Shown piece by piece: positions 1-8,819 of a stretch of 15,655 nucleotides of DNA. How positions within the stretch are numbered: position 1 is the stretch's first letter; each line of letters starts with the position of its first letter. A program made the translations under genes and the position numbers. The stretch covers positions 1 through 15,655 of the forward strand of contig DATFMP010000094.1 in NCBI GenBank assembly GCA_035266845.1, read 5' to 3'. The notes beneath the pieces were generated by a model. The model was given only the letters and a program-made list of their open reading frames with translations, was not told where the DNA came from and ran no database searches. This DNA is from DATFMP01 sp035266845 (lineage in GTDB: Bacteria; SAR324; JACQKK01).

Positions 1-1866
1 CGTCAGGTCGGCCCGCTCCAGGTGGTGCAGGTGCGCGCGCCACGGGTGGTGCTCCGCGAAGCCCAGCGCCTCCCACGGGCCGTAGGGCGTCGTGATCACC
101 ATGCGCCCACGGGGCTCCAGGTGCGCCGCCAGGGCATCGGCAAGCGCGGCGGGCTGCGGCACGTGCTCCAGCACCTCCGCGGCCACGATCAGCGCGAAGT
201 GCTCGTCGGCGCCCAGCGCGGCCTCCGTGCCCCCGCGGAAGGCCACGCGCTCGCCCAGGCCCTCCGCCGCGGCCCACTCCCGCGCCGCGGCGATGTTGCG
301 CTCCACCAGGTCCACGCCCAGGAAGCGCAGGTGCGGGAAGCGCTGCGCCAGGTTCACGGTGAAGTGCCCGTGCGCGCAGCCGTAGTCCAGCACGCGCGCG
401 CCGGGCGGCAGGGTGGCGAGCTGCCGCGCCACGGCCTCGAAGCGCGGCTGCCCCGCCAGCCGCTCCGGGCCGTAGACCACGCCCCGCACCGCCTCGTGGG
501 CGTAGTAGTCCGTATAGTGCCGCGCCAGGCGCTCGGGCTGCTGCGCCGCGTCGCCCCGCGCGAAGGCGTAGCACTCGGTCAGCTCCGCGCGCGTCCGCTC
601 CACCAGGGGCGCCGAGGGTTGCTCAGCGGGCTGCTCCAACGGTTCGGCGGCGAGCTGCGCGGCCAGATGCGCCTCCAGCGCCGCGATGTCGCTGTGGCGC
701 AGCAGGTGCCGCGCGAGACGCCCCGCGTCGTCCGTCTGCCGCGCCAGGCAGTCCGCCACTACGCTCTCCACGGCGTCCGCCGCGTGCGACCAGCCGTAGG
801 CCGGGGCCTTGGCCAGCGCGGCGGCGTGCAGGCCCTTGTAGCGCGGCGGGTCGTCCCGCAGCCCCAGGATGGCGCGCGCGAAGTTCTCGCGGTGCACGGC
901 GCCCTCCGGCGTGAGCGGCACCCAGTGCACGCCGCCCTCGCGCAGGGTCTCCGGCAGCGCGGCCACGGGCGTCGTGACGATCGGCGTGCCGGCGGTCTGC
1001 GCCTCCATGGCCGTGATGCAGGACGTCTCCTCGAAGGTGGTGGGGTAGACGTGCAGCCAGGCCTGACTCATCAGGCCCGCCAGCGCGGCTTTGGAGAGCG
1101 GCCCCAGCCACTCCACGTTGGGCAGGGCCGCACAGCGGGCGCGCAGCCGGGCGTAGTAGCCCGCCAACTCCGGCGCCGTGTTGTCGTAGCCGCACACCTT
1201 GAGGCGAATCTCCGGGTCCTCCGCGGCCAACCGTTCCATGATGCCCGGCGCGTCGTCGCTGCCCAGCAGGTGTTCCAGTCCGCGCTCGGGCCGCGAGGAG
1301 TACACCAGCACCTTGCCCCGCTGCCGCGCTTCGGCCGCGAGCGACTCCGCCGGCGGCGGAAACAGCGTGGCGTCCACACCATTGGGCGCCACCGCGACGC
1401 GCTCCGGCGGCAGGCCATACACCTCGGCCACCTGCGCCTTGTGCCACGCCGAGACGCACAGCACCGCGTTGAGGTTCCACAGCCCACGGTTGAATGCGGG
1501 CAGGTAGCGCCGCAGGGCCAGGTCGTGGCTCCACCACAAATGCACCTTGGCTGCCGTGGGCCGGTGGAACAGCCCCGGGGCGCGCTGGCCGATCAGCACG
1601 TCGCAGGGCGTGCCGGCCACGAAAGCCTCGAAGGCTTCGCCGAAGGGCGTGGACTCCGTGGCGGGCCCGATGGGCCGGTAGGCCACGCCCTCCCAGCTTC
1701 CCGCCTGCGCGGCCGCGATGGCGGCGAACACCGTCACGCCGTGACCCCGCCGGGCCAGCTCGCGGGCCAGGTAGTAGCCGGCGCTCTCCGAGCCGCCCAG
1801 GCTCCGACCGCCGGGAATCGTCTCGCCGTTGAACGGCATGCCGGGTACGTACAGCACGTAATCCAT
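1..1866 (-). CDS. Glycosyltransferase (GT4-like) fused to SAM-dependent methyltransferase, 3' end outside window
   Basis: The reading frame is open from the ATG at 1866 to the left edge (622 codons, no stop), so the gene is truncated by the window. AAGGAG lies five bases before the ATG, which fixes the start. Residues 1-390 look like a GT-B glycosyltransferase: N-terminal GGRSLGGSESAGYYLAREL loop and helix, a SSRPERGLEHL segment near 190, and the E-x7-E motif FEETSCITAME at 278-288 with following GTPIVTT, typical of retaining GT4 enzymes that use nucleotide sugars. A linker of about 90 residues follows. A class I methyltransferase then begins, with motif I VLDYGCAHGHF near 491-501 and EVLEHVP near 563. 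Inferred role: cytoplasmic synthesis and methylation of a surface glycan or glycolipid. The acceptor sugar and the methylated position cannot be read from sequence. Confidence 0.88.
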   Translation of the reverse strand, partial: MDYVLYVPGMPFNGETIPGGRSLGGSESAGYYLARELARRGHGVTVFAAIAAAQAGSWEGVAYRPIGPATESTPFGEAFEAFVAGTPCDVLIGQRAPGLFHRPTAAKVHLWWSHDLALRRYLPAFNRGLWNLNAVLCVSAWHKAQVAEVYGLPPERVAVAPNGVDATLFPPPAESLAAEARQRGKVLVYSSRPERGLEHLLGSDDAPGIMERLAAEDPEIRLKVCGYDNTAPELAGYYARLRARCAALPNVEWLGPLSKAALAGLMSQAWLHVYPTTFEETSCITAMEAQTAGTPIVTTPVAALPETLREGGVHWVPLTPEGAVHRENFARAILGLRDDPPRYKGLHAAALAKAPAYGWSHAADAVESVVADCLARQTDDAGRLARHLLRHSDIAALEAHLAAQLAAEPLEQPAEQPSAPLVERTRAELTECYAFARGDAAQQPERLARHYTDYYAHEAVRGVVYGPERLAGQPRFEAVARQLATLPPGARVLDYGCAHGHFTVNLAQRFPHLRFLGVDLVERNIAAAREWAAAEGLGERVAFRGGTEAALGADEHFALIVAAEVLEHVPQPAALADALAAHLEPRGRMVITTPYGPWEALGFAEHHPWRAHLHHLERADLT

Positions 1867-1908
1867 GGTCGCTCCTTGGTGTGCGGAATGGCTGCCAGGA
1901 CAAGAACC

Positions 1909-1930
1909 GCGGGGGCGCCGGAGCCCCCGC
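1909..1930 (-). terminator. GC-rich hairpin, possible weak terminator
   Basis: GCGGGGGC (1909-1916) and GCCCCCGC (1923-1930) form a perfect 8-bp stem with a 6-base loop. It lies just after the stop of the Cys-rich gene and before the glycosyltransferase start. Read on the minus strand it is followed by GGTTCTTG, so the U-tract is poor. It may attenuate rather than stop transcription into the glycosyltransferase gene. Confidence 0.4.
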
Positions 1931-1937
1931 ACGCGGG

Positions 1938-2330
1938 TCAATTTTGGGGTTGCGTTGCGCTGCGGGGGGCCGTCGTGGTTCGGGCAGCGCCGCTCAGCAC
2001 TTCCTCGGCGCTGAAGAAGCGCACGCGGCCGGCCTCGACCTTCGGCGCCAGGGCGCAGCTCCAGCAGGGCAGGGGCTGCACCCACCACGACGGCAGGTCG
2101 TAGGGCAGCGCCAGCGCCTCGTGGGGCGAGAGCCGGGCGCGGTTGGCGCGGCACTGCTGCACGGAGATCGTGGCGTACAGCGGGTGACAGCGGAAATATG
2201 CCCGCGTCTCCGCGGCCAGCGTGGCGGGCAACCGCGAGCGCTCCGGCCCGGACAGCGACGGCGTCGCGTCGTCTCCAGCCTGGGTTGCCGGGGGGTTCAA
2301 CCCAATCGTGTTGCAGAATGTAAAAGTCAT
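1938..2330 (-). CDS. Small Cys-rich protein of unknown function, divergent from phage-type repressor
   Basis: The frame ends in TGA at 1940-1938. An ATG at 2330 gives 130 residues; one at 2408 gives 156. Neither has a clear Shine-Dalgarno. I prefer 2330 because the extra 26 residues come from AT-richer sequence that looks intergenic. I do not recognise the family with certainty. Four cysteines are arranged C48-x11-C60-x28-C89-x2-C92, around YFRCHPLYATISVQQC and PLPCWSCAL, a spacing that could bind zinc. No signal peptide or membrane segment is seen, and the C-terminal tail is low complexity. The divergent arrangement with the S24 repressor at 2527 suggests it is a target of, or works with, that repressor, as genes beside phage repressors often do. 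This is inference from position only. Confidence 0.55.
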   Translation of the reverse strand: MTFTFCNTIGLNPPATQAGDDATPSLSGPERSRLPATLAAETRAYFRCHPLYATISVQQCRANRARLSPHEALALPYDLPSWWVQPLPCWSCALAPKVEAGRVRFFSAEEVLSGAARTTTAPRSATQPQN

Positions 2331-2364
2331 CGCGCACGCATGTTGAAAATTGTTACGAAATGGG

Positions 2365-2393
2365 TTGCGAAGATTGCGACGTTTGGCTATGTA
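2365..2393 (+). promoter_or_regulatory. Possible sigma-70-like promoter in divergent region
   Basis: TTGCGA (2365-2370), a 17-base spacer and TATGTA (2388-2393) resemble -35 and -10 boxes, each imperfect. It would give a long leader for the repressor gene. A second -10-like TAATAT at 2535-2540, inside the annotated 5' end of the repressor, is an alternative. Confidence 0.25.
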
Positions 2394-2503
2394 TGGATCT
2401 GAAGCCATTGGGGCGATGTCGCCATGGACGGCGATATGGGCGCAGAAATGCCATGTTTACCGCACATTTCCCGCGCAACGTCCCTGTGGGTCGCAACGGA
2501 GCT

Positions 2504-2552
2504 ATTTGTAGCAAGATAGTGTACAAATGTCAACTAATATACGTACAAACGT
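2504..2552. promoter_or_regulatory. Three TACAAA half-sites, candidate repressor operators
   Basis: ATTTGTA at 2504-2510 and TACAAAT at 2522-2528 are perfect inverted 7-mers, 11 bases apart. A third copy lies in GTACAAACGT at 2543-2552, in direct orientation to GTACAAATGT at 2521-2530 and 22 bases further on, about two helical turns. The third copy is itself flanked as ACGT-acaa-ACGT. Spaced half-sites at the 5' end of a repressor gene are the usual layout of autoregulatory phage operators. Binding by the encoded repressor is inferred. Confidence 0.5.
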
Positions 2553-3297
2553 GGATATGTTCGCAGAGATGACCGAGCGCATCGAGCAGGTGCGGGAGGA
2601 TCTGCAGCTTTCGCGGCTGGCCTTCTGCAAGCACATCGGCTTTCCCTATCCGCGCTACAGCCACATCACCGGGGAGCGGCGCTCCAAGCCCACCGCCGAC
2701 CTGCTGTCCGCGGTGGTGGCGCACACGGACGCGAACCCCGCCTGGCTGCTGAGCGGCGAAGGGCCGGTCTACCGGGCGCAGGCTCGCACCACCGAGGGCA
2801 GTGCCGATGCAGGCAGCGGCGCCGGCAGTCCCGTTGCTCCGGCGGGGCTTCCCGCTGGCGGGGCGCGACTGGACGATGCCTATGTGCTACTGCCGCTCTA
2901 TGGTGTGCAGGGCGGGGCTGGCGACGGCGCCATGGTGGATTCGGAGGAGGTGGAGGACCTGCTGGCCTTCAAGCGCGAGTGGATCACGCGCGAGTTGCGC
3001 TCCAGCCCGGACGACCTGTCGCTGATCTACGTGCGCGGGGAATCCATGGTGCCCACGCTCAATCCGGGCGACGTGATCCTGGTGGAGCGCAACCACCGCG
3101 CCACGGTGAGCGACGGCATCTACGTGATCCGCATGGGCGAGGCCCTGCTGGTCAAGCGCCTGCAGTTCCTGCCCGAAGGCGCCCTGATGGTGACCAGCGA
3201 CAACCCCGCCTACCAGCCCTTCCGCGTGAGCCTGAAGGAGCAGGGCGACGAGTTTTCGATCATCGGCCGCGTGGTCTGGGCCGGGCGGCGGTTCTAG
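2527..3297 (+). CDS. HTH (XRE)-peptidase S24 phage-type repressor, LexA/CI-like
   Basis: Residues about 14-82 form an XRE-type helix-turn-helix (recognition segment YPRYSHITGER) ending in NPAWLLSGEGP, typical of CI/PrtR-like repressors. After a Gly/Ala-rich linker, residues 119-256 are a peptidase S24 domain. The probable self-cleavage site is Ala131-Gly132 in GGAGDG, the catalytic serine is Ser173 in RGESMVPTL, and the general-base lysine is Lys210 in LLVKRL. By family, such proteins repress until RecA/ssDNA filaments provoke self-cleavage. The start is uncertain: ATG codons at 2527, 2557 and 2569 are in frame and none has a good Shine-Dalgarno. The 2527 start overlaps a putative operator, and family length favours 2569 (243 aa). 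No phage structural genes lie nearby, so it may be a solitary or remnant repressor. RecA-dependence is inferred from the intact dyad. Confidence 0.9.
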   Translation: MSTNIRTNVDMFAEMTERIEQVREDLQLSRLAFCKHIGFPYPRYSHITGERRSKPTADLLSAVVAHTDANPAWLLSGEGPVYRAQARTTEGSADAGSGAGSPVAPAGLPAGGARLDDAYVLLPLYGVQGGAGDGAMVDSEEVEDLLAFKREWITRELRSSPDDLSLIYVRGESMVPTLNPGDVILVERNHRATVSDGIYVIRMGEALLVKRLQFLPEGALMVTSDNPAYQPFRVSLKEQGDEFSIIGRVVWAGRRF

Positions 3298-3497
3298 GTT
3301 CTGTTTTGAAAAGCATGATGGTGATGGGGGCGTTGCCCCCAAACCCCCACCAGGGAGCTTGGCTCTCTGGATCCTCATTGCGGGCAAGACCCCGCCGGGC
3401 GTGGTCAGGGACCGAATCGGGGGTGTGCGGGCCCTTGGCCCCCACACGGGATGTCTTGTGGTTCTTAAGCGGCTGAACCGCTTAAGAACCCTTTTCC
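3298..3497. repeat. Structured intergenic element: chain of stacked hairpins
   Basis: Four clear hairpins and one weak one follow each other. H1: GGGGGC/GCCCCC, 3326-3331 with 3335-3340, loop gtt. H2: CCAGGGAGC/GCTCTCTGG, 3350-3358 with 3362-3370, loop ttg, one G-T pair. H3 (weak): GCGGG 3380-3384 with CCCGC 3391-3395. H4: GTGTG-GGGCC with GGCCC-CACAC, 3423-3433 with 3437-3447, one mismatch, loop ctt. H5: a 13-bp perfect stem, 3460-3472 with 3478-3490. No credible protein is encoded. Repeated three-base loops and alternating G-run/C-run stems are like dispersed intergenic repeats seen in other GC-rich bacteria. Only one copy is visible here, so its repeat status is an inference. Confidence 0.55.
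3460..3494 (+). terminator. Rho-independent terminator after repressor gene
   Basis: GGTTCTTAAGCGG (3460-3472) pairs perfectly with CCGCTTAAGAACC (3478-3490) across a five-base loop, followed by CTTTT. It is the last hairpin of the structured element and ends about 70 bases before the next gene. It would stop read-through from the repressor into the aldolase gene. Confidence 0.7.
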
Positions 3498-3567
3498 AAA
3501 CACAGCATGGCCCGCCCGGGCCGGCGCGGACGGCTCAGCATCAGCACCTGGACAAGGAGCGGCAGCG

Positions 3568-4455
3568 ATGGCGACGGATGCGTTTCACGGGGTGTTCCCG
3601 TACCTGGTCTCGCCGGTGGATGCGCACGGCGAGGTGGACGCGGACGTGCTGGGGCAGCTGGTGGATCACCTCGTGCGCGCCGGTGTGCACGGCCTGACCC
3701 CACTCGGCAGCACGGGCGAGTTCGCGTATCTCTCCTGGGAGCAGCGGCGGCGCGTGGTGGAGGTGGTGCTGGAGGCCAACGCCGGGCGCGTGCCCGTGGT
3801 GGCCGGCGTGGCGGCGACCACCACCGCCGAGGCGGTGCGGCAGGCCCAGGCCTTCGCGGCGATGGGGGCGGATGGCATCCTGGCCATCCTGGAGGCGTAC
3901 TTTCCCCTCACCGAGGATGGCGTGGTGGACTACTTCACGGCGATTGCGCAGGCCTCCGACCGCCCCGTGGTGCTCTACACAAACCCCACGTTTCAGCGCA
4001 GCGACCTGACCCTGCCGGCCATCGTGCGGTTGGCGGAGTTGCCCACGGTGCGCTACCTGAAGGATGCCTCGCCCAACACCGGTCGCCTGCTCTCCATCCT
4101 CAATGCAGTCGGGGACCGCATGCGCGTGTTCAGCGCGTCGGCGCACATCCCGGCGGCGGTGATGCTGATCGGCGGGGTGGGCTGGATGGCCGGCCCGGCC
4201 TGCATCATTCCTCGCCAGAGCGTGCGGCTGTACGATTTGTGCCGCGCAGGGGCATGGGACGAGGCCATGGCGCTGCAGCGCAAGCTGTGGCGCGTGAATC
4301 AGGTCTTCGCCAAGTATAATCTGGCCGCCTGCATCAAGGGCGCGCTGGAGTTGCAGGGCTTCCCGGTAGGTCCGCCGCTCCCACCCCAGGCCCCCCTCAG
4401 CGAGGCAGGCCGGGACGAGGTGCGCGCCGTGCTGGACGAGTTGGCGGAAGCGTAG
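3568..4455 (+). CDS. DapA/NanA-superfamily (DHDPS-like) class I aldolase or lyase
   Basis: This 295-residue TIM-barrel protein has an AAGGAG site before ATG 3568. The Schiff-base lysine is Lys165 in RYLKDAS, Tyr137 in LYTNP matches the conserved active-site tyrosine, and the phosphate/carboxylate loop is GSTGEF (47-52). By family, these enzymes condense or cleave pyruvate (or another 2-oxoacid) with an aldehyde through an enzyme-bound imine in the cytoplasm. It is probably not the lysine-pathway DapA: the usual GTTGES loop is altered, the PYY pair is AYF (111-112), and no arginine stands at the VPxR position after LYTNP (here TFQRS). Substrate is unknown. It converges on the GH15 gene with 21 bases between stops, and I see no functional link between them. 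The start is well supported; the family is certain, the reaction is not. Confidence 0.9.
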   Translation: MATDAFHGVFPYLVSPVDAHGEVDADVLGQLVDHLVRAGVHGLTPLGSTGEFAYLSWEQRRRVVEVVLEANAGRVPVVAGVAATTTAEAVRQAQAFAAMGADGILAILEAYFPLTEDGVVDYFTAIAQASDRPVVLYTNPTFQRSDLTLPAIVRLAELPTVRYLKDASPNTGRLLSILNAVGDRMRVFSASAHIPAAVMLIGGVGWMAGPACIIPRQSVRLYDLCRAGAWDEAMALQRKLWRVNQVFAKYNLAACIKGALELQGFPVGPPLPPQAPLSEAGRDEVRAVLDELAEA

Positions 4456-4476
4456 AGCCTTCCATCGCCGCCGCGC

Positions 4477-6342
<1,866 letters not shown>

Positions 6343-6408
6343 CCGCAGTGCTCTCGCAGGGTGCTCAGTGCCTGCCTCTGGTATGCAGTGGCCATGCCCG
6401 GAAAGCGA

Positions 6409-6438
6409 CGCCGTGGCCGCTGCACAGCGGCCACGGCG
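6409..6438 (-). terminator. 14-bp perfect GC hairpin, probable terminator of the three-domain regulator
   Basis: CGCCGTGGCCGCTG (6409-6422) is a perfect inverted repeat of 6425-6438 with only two bases between the arms. On the minus strand it follows the regulator's stop by about 50 bases and is followed by TCGCTTTCC, a short U-tract. It probably terminates the regulator transcript before the GH15 gene. Confidence 0.55.
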
Positions 6439-6490
6439 CGGACCTTCCGGCGATCGGGCCGGCGGAGCGGCTGTGCGGCAGGTGCAGGGC

Positions 6491-7792
6491 TCAGGAGAGC
6501 CGGCCGCGGTTGAGGCGATATAGCCGCTTGGCTATCAGTTTGGAGACAAACAGGCCGTAGTAGGGTTGGTACTTGATGATGTTGATGAAGTCTTCCTTGG
6601 AGATGCGGATCAGCCGGCCGGGCGTGCTGGCGACCACCGTGGCGCTGCGCGTCTCCTCCAGCAGCATGGACATCTCGCCCATCAGCACGTCCGCGGGCGT
6701 GAGGTTGGCCACGTGCTTGCCATCCACCAGCACGCGATATTCGCCCTCCGCCACGTAGTACAGGTGGTCGCTGGCATCGCCCTGCCGGATGATCACGTCG
6801 TCCGGCTTGCACTCCACGATCTCGTTGTCCCGCAGCACCCCAGGGATATTCGTCCCGCCCGAGCGGTGGCGAAACCGCAGCGTGACCTCGTTGCCCGAGT
6901 CGTTATAGGCAATGTGCTCCACGTTCTGCCGGGCCAGCAGGATGCCCCGGCCGTGCTCGGCGAGGTAGTCGATCTCGTCGCTGTCCAGGTGTGCCCGCCA
7001 GTCGAAGCCCTCGCCCTCATCGCGGATCACGTGCACGGAATGATCGCGCCGGATGTCGTAACTATAGTGCACCCGGCGTTCGCGGATGGCAGGGTCGCGG
7101 CACTTGCCCTTGATCAGCGACTGGATGCTCCCGCGGCGGGCCAGGTGAGCGTGCTTCTCCGCGAAGGTGATGCCGCAGTTGCCGTGCTCGATGGCGTTCA
7201 TCAGCATCTCGGTGAGCACCAGGGACACGCCGACCTTGGACTCGGCGTCCAGAAAGCCTACGTTGAACAGGTAATTGGCCACCAGGTTCGCGTAGGCCGG
7301 TACCAGCAGAACGTCCTGCGTCAGCAGGAACTGGCCGGATACCGACGAGATCAGATCCGTCTGGAGGGCCCGCTGGAAGAGGATCTGCTGGCTTGAACGA
7401 ATGATGTCCAGCACGGTGCCCAACTGCCGGCCGATATCGTGGTAGTTCAGGTAGATGATGATGTTGCTGTCTTTAAGCTCGTTGATGCGGTTGAAGGTGT
7501 TCGCACCGGTATAGAGGGCGATGATGCCGCCATGGTTGAGCCAGGGATCGGCGGTGATCTGACGCATCACCTCGAATGCATCGAAGCTGCCGTCCGAGAA
7601 GTTCATCAGGATCAGCGGTGGCATTTGATAGTTGATATACTCGATGGCCCGCTCCTGATCGTCCACGGGTACGAGCTCGTAGGGTGTCAGCGCCAGTTGC
7701 GCGTCGTTCGCCGCACCGCGGTTGGCCGCGTTCAGAACGCGCCGCACGGTGCGTCGCAACTGGGCATTGGCGTTGATCAGCGGGATTTTCAT
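6491..7792 (-). CDS. Three-domain regulator: degenerate receiver, RsbW-like HATPase, cyclic-nucleotide-binding domain
   Basis: I place the start at ATG 7792 (433 aa), where MKIPLINANAQLRRTVRR begins a recognisable domain. The frame stays open to 8026, but that extension is low-complexity and overlaps the divergent methyltransferase start. Residues 1-125 resemble a response-regulator receiver, yet the acidic pair of strand 1 reads NA, the phospho-acceptor position is Asn64 (LILMNFSDGSFDAFEV) and the strand-5 lysine is missing (YLNYHD). Residues 180-300 are a GHKL/RsbW-type ATPase: N-box EMLMNAIEHGN near 199, DEGEGFDW near 258, HGRGILLAR near 278. Residues 305-425 are a cNMP-binding domain with GEMSMLLEETRSATVVA, keeping the Glu and Arg that contact the ligand. 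Likely a cytoplasmic anti-sigma or switch kinase answering to a cyclic nucleotide; partner unknown. No anti-sigma-antagonist or sigma gene is adjacent. Confidence 0.85.
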   Translation of the reverse strand: MKIPLINANAQLRRTVRRVLNAANRGAANDAQLALTPYELVPVDDQERAIEYINYQMPPLILMNFSDGSFDAFEVMRQITADPWLNHGGIIALYTGANTFNRINELKDSNIIIYLNYHDIGRQLGTVLDIIRSSQQILFQRALQTDLISSVSGQFLLTQDVLLVPAYANLVANYLFNVGFLDAESKVGVSLVLTEMLMNAIEHGNCGITFAEKHAHLARRGSIQSLIKGKCRDPAIRERRVHYSYDIRRDHSVHVIRDEGEGFDWRAHLDSDEIDYLAEHGRGILLARQNVEHIAYNDSGNEVTLRFRHRSGGTNIPGVLRDNEIVECKPDDVIIRQGDASDHLYYVAEGEYRVLVDGKHVANLTPADVLMGEMSMLLEETRSATVVASTPGRLIRISKEDFINIIKYQPYYGLFVSKLIAKRLYRLNRGRLS

Positions 7793-8024
7793 CGCGGACT
7801 TGATGGGCGGCGCGAGGGCTGAACACCCAACGGGGTGAACGGCGCGGCGGACAATATGGACGATCGCGGCAGCTGGTCGCGGAGCCGGTTGGCCCGCCTG
7901 CGGCCCGGGTTCCCCCTGTGAACGGCATACCACATCCGCAGCGTGAGCATGCAGAAAACAACGTGGAAATGCGACCGGCTGCCAGGGGCGACGCGGTGGC
8001 CGGCAACCCATCGGAGGGCGCGCC

Positions 8025-8678
8025 ATGCCTGATCCCCACGCCGTGGTTGGATTCTACGATCGATTCGGGGCACGCCAGGACCACCAGGGCTGGTACGAGG
8101 ATCCCGCGCTGGAGCAGTTGATCACGCTGGGACGCCTTGCGGACGCCCATGCCGTGTGCGAGTTCGGTTGCGGCACGGGCCGGCTGGCGGCTTGGCTGCT
8201 GCGCTCCGTGCTGCCCGCCGATGCCCGCTACCTGGGCGTGGATGCCAGCGCCAGCATGATCGCCCTGGCGACCGAGCGCGTGGAGCCCTGGACCGGCCGT
8301 GCCGAAGTGCACCGGACAACCGGCGCCCTGCGTGTGCCGGCAGAAATCGCCACCTGGGATCGGTTTCTAAGCACCTACGTGCTGGACCTGCTGTCCGAGG
8401 ACGATATCCTGGCGCTGCTGGAGGAGGCGGCGCGGGTGCTGCGGCCCGGCGGTCTGCTCTGCGTGGCCAGCCTCACCCACGGCCGGGGTGCGCTCACGGG
8501 GCTGGTCTCGCGCCTGTGGAGCGTGCTGTACGCCCTGCACTGGCGGCTGGTGGGCGGCTGCCGACCGCTCGTGCTGGCCCCGCTGCTGCCGCCGCACCGC
8601 TGGCGCGTGCTGCACGACGAGGCGGTGTCCGCGTGGGGCATCACGTCCGAGGTGCTGGTGGCCGAGCGCTTGGGGTAG
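8025..8678 (+). CDS. Class I SAM-dependent methyltransferase
   Basis: The 217-residue protein starts at ATG 8025, preceded by GGAGGG at good spacing. Motif I is AVCEFGCGTGRLAAWLL near 43-59, followed by the acidic ribose-binding loop YLGVDAS near 69-75, STYVLDLL near 115, and the post-motif VLRPGGLLCVASLTHG near 137-152. This is the standard small-molecule or UbiE-like methyltransferase fold, acting in the cytoplasm. A hydrophobic stretch around 158-185 (WSVLYALHWRLVGG) may touch the membrane or bind a lipophilic substrate. Substrate is not determinable. It is divergent from the three-domain regulator with about 230 bases between starts, and lies 141 bases upstream of the EthD-like gene, perhaps in one transcript. 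Confidence 0.88.
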   Translation: MPDPHAVVGFYDRFGARQDHQGWYEDPALEQLITLGRLADAHAVCEFGCGTGRLAAWLLRSVLPADARYLGVDASASMIALATERVEPWTGRAEVHRTTGALRVPAEIATWDRFLSTYVLDLLSEDDILALLEEAARVLRPGGLLCVASLTHGRGALTGLVSRLWSVLYALHWRLVGGCRPLVLAPLLPPHRWRVLHDEAVSAWGITSEVLVAERLG

Positions 8679-8819
8679 GTGCGGGTCGCGGTGCGCACCG
8701 TGGCGGGGGTGTCCGGTGCGTGGTAGGGTGCGGTCCTGTCACGCCTGGGACGTGCTCCGGGAGCAGCCGTCAGGGGCACGTCCTTCCGTCCATGCACCCA
8801 TCATCAAGGGGATCCCATC

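Noticed and set aside
22..2103. Long plus-strand open frame of 693 codons opposite the glycosyltransferase gene
   Set aside because: Arg/Gln/Gly/Val-rich composition with no domain signal is typical of the antisense frame of a high-GC gene. The minus-strand frame has clear motifs and a good ribosome binding site.
2527..3297. Intact prophage or integrated element around the repressor
   Set aside because: No integrase, structural, replication or attachment-site signal is visible on either side; the neighbours are ordinary metabolic and glycan genes.
7793..8026. 78-residue N-terminal extension of the three-domain regulator
   Set aside because: The extension is Pro/Arg/Ala-rich, overlaps the start of the divergent methyltransferase and has no domain; the receiver-like domain begins exactly at the ATG at 7792.
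8748..8783. Inverted repeat GGACGTGC / GCACGTCC before the EthD-like gene
   Set aside because: The stem is perfect but the 20-base loop and lack of a T-run make it neither a good terminator nor a clear regulatory element; it is noted only within the gene entry.
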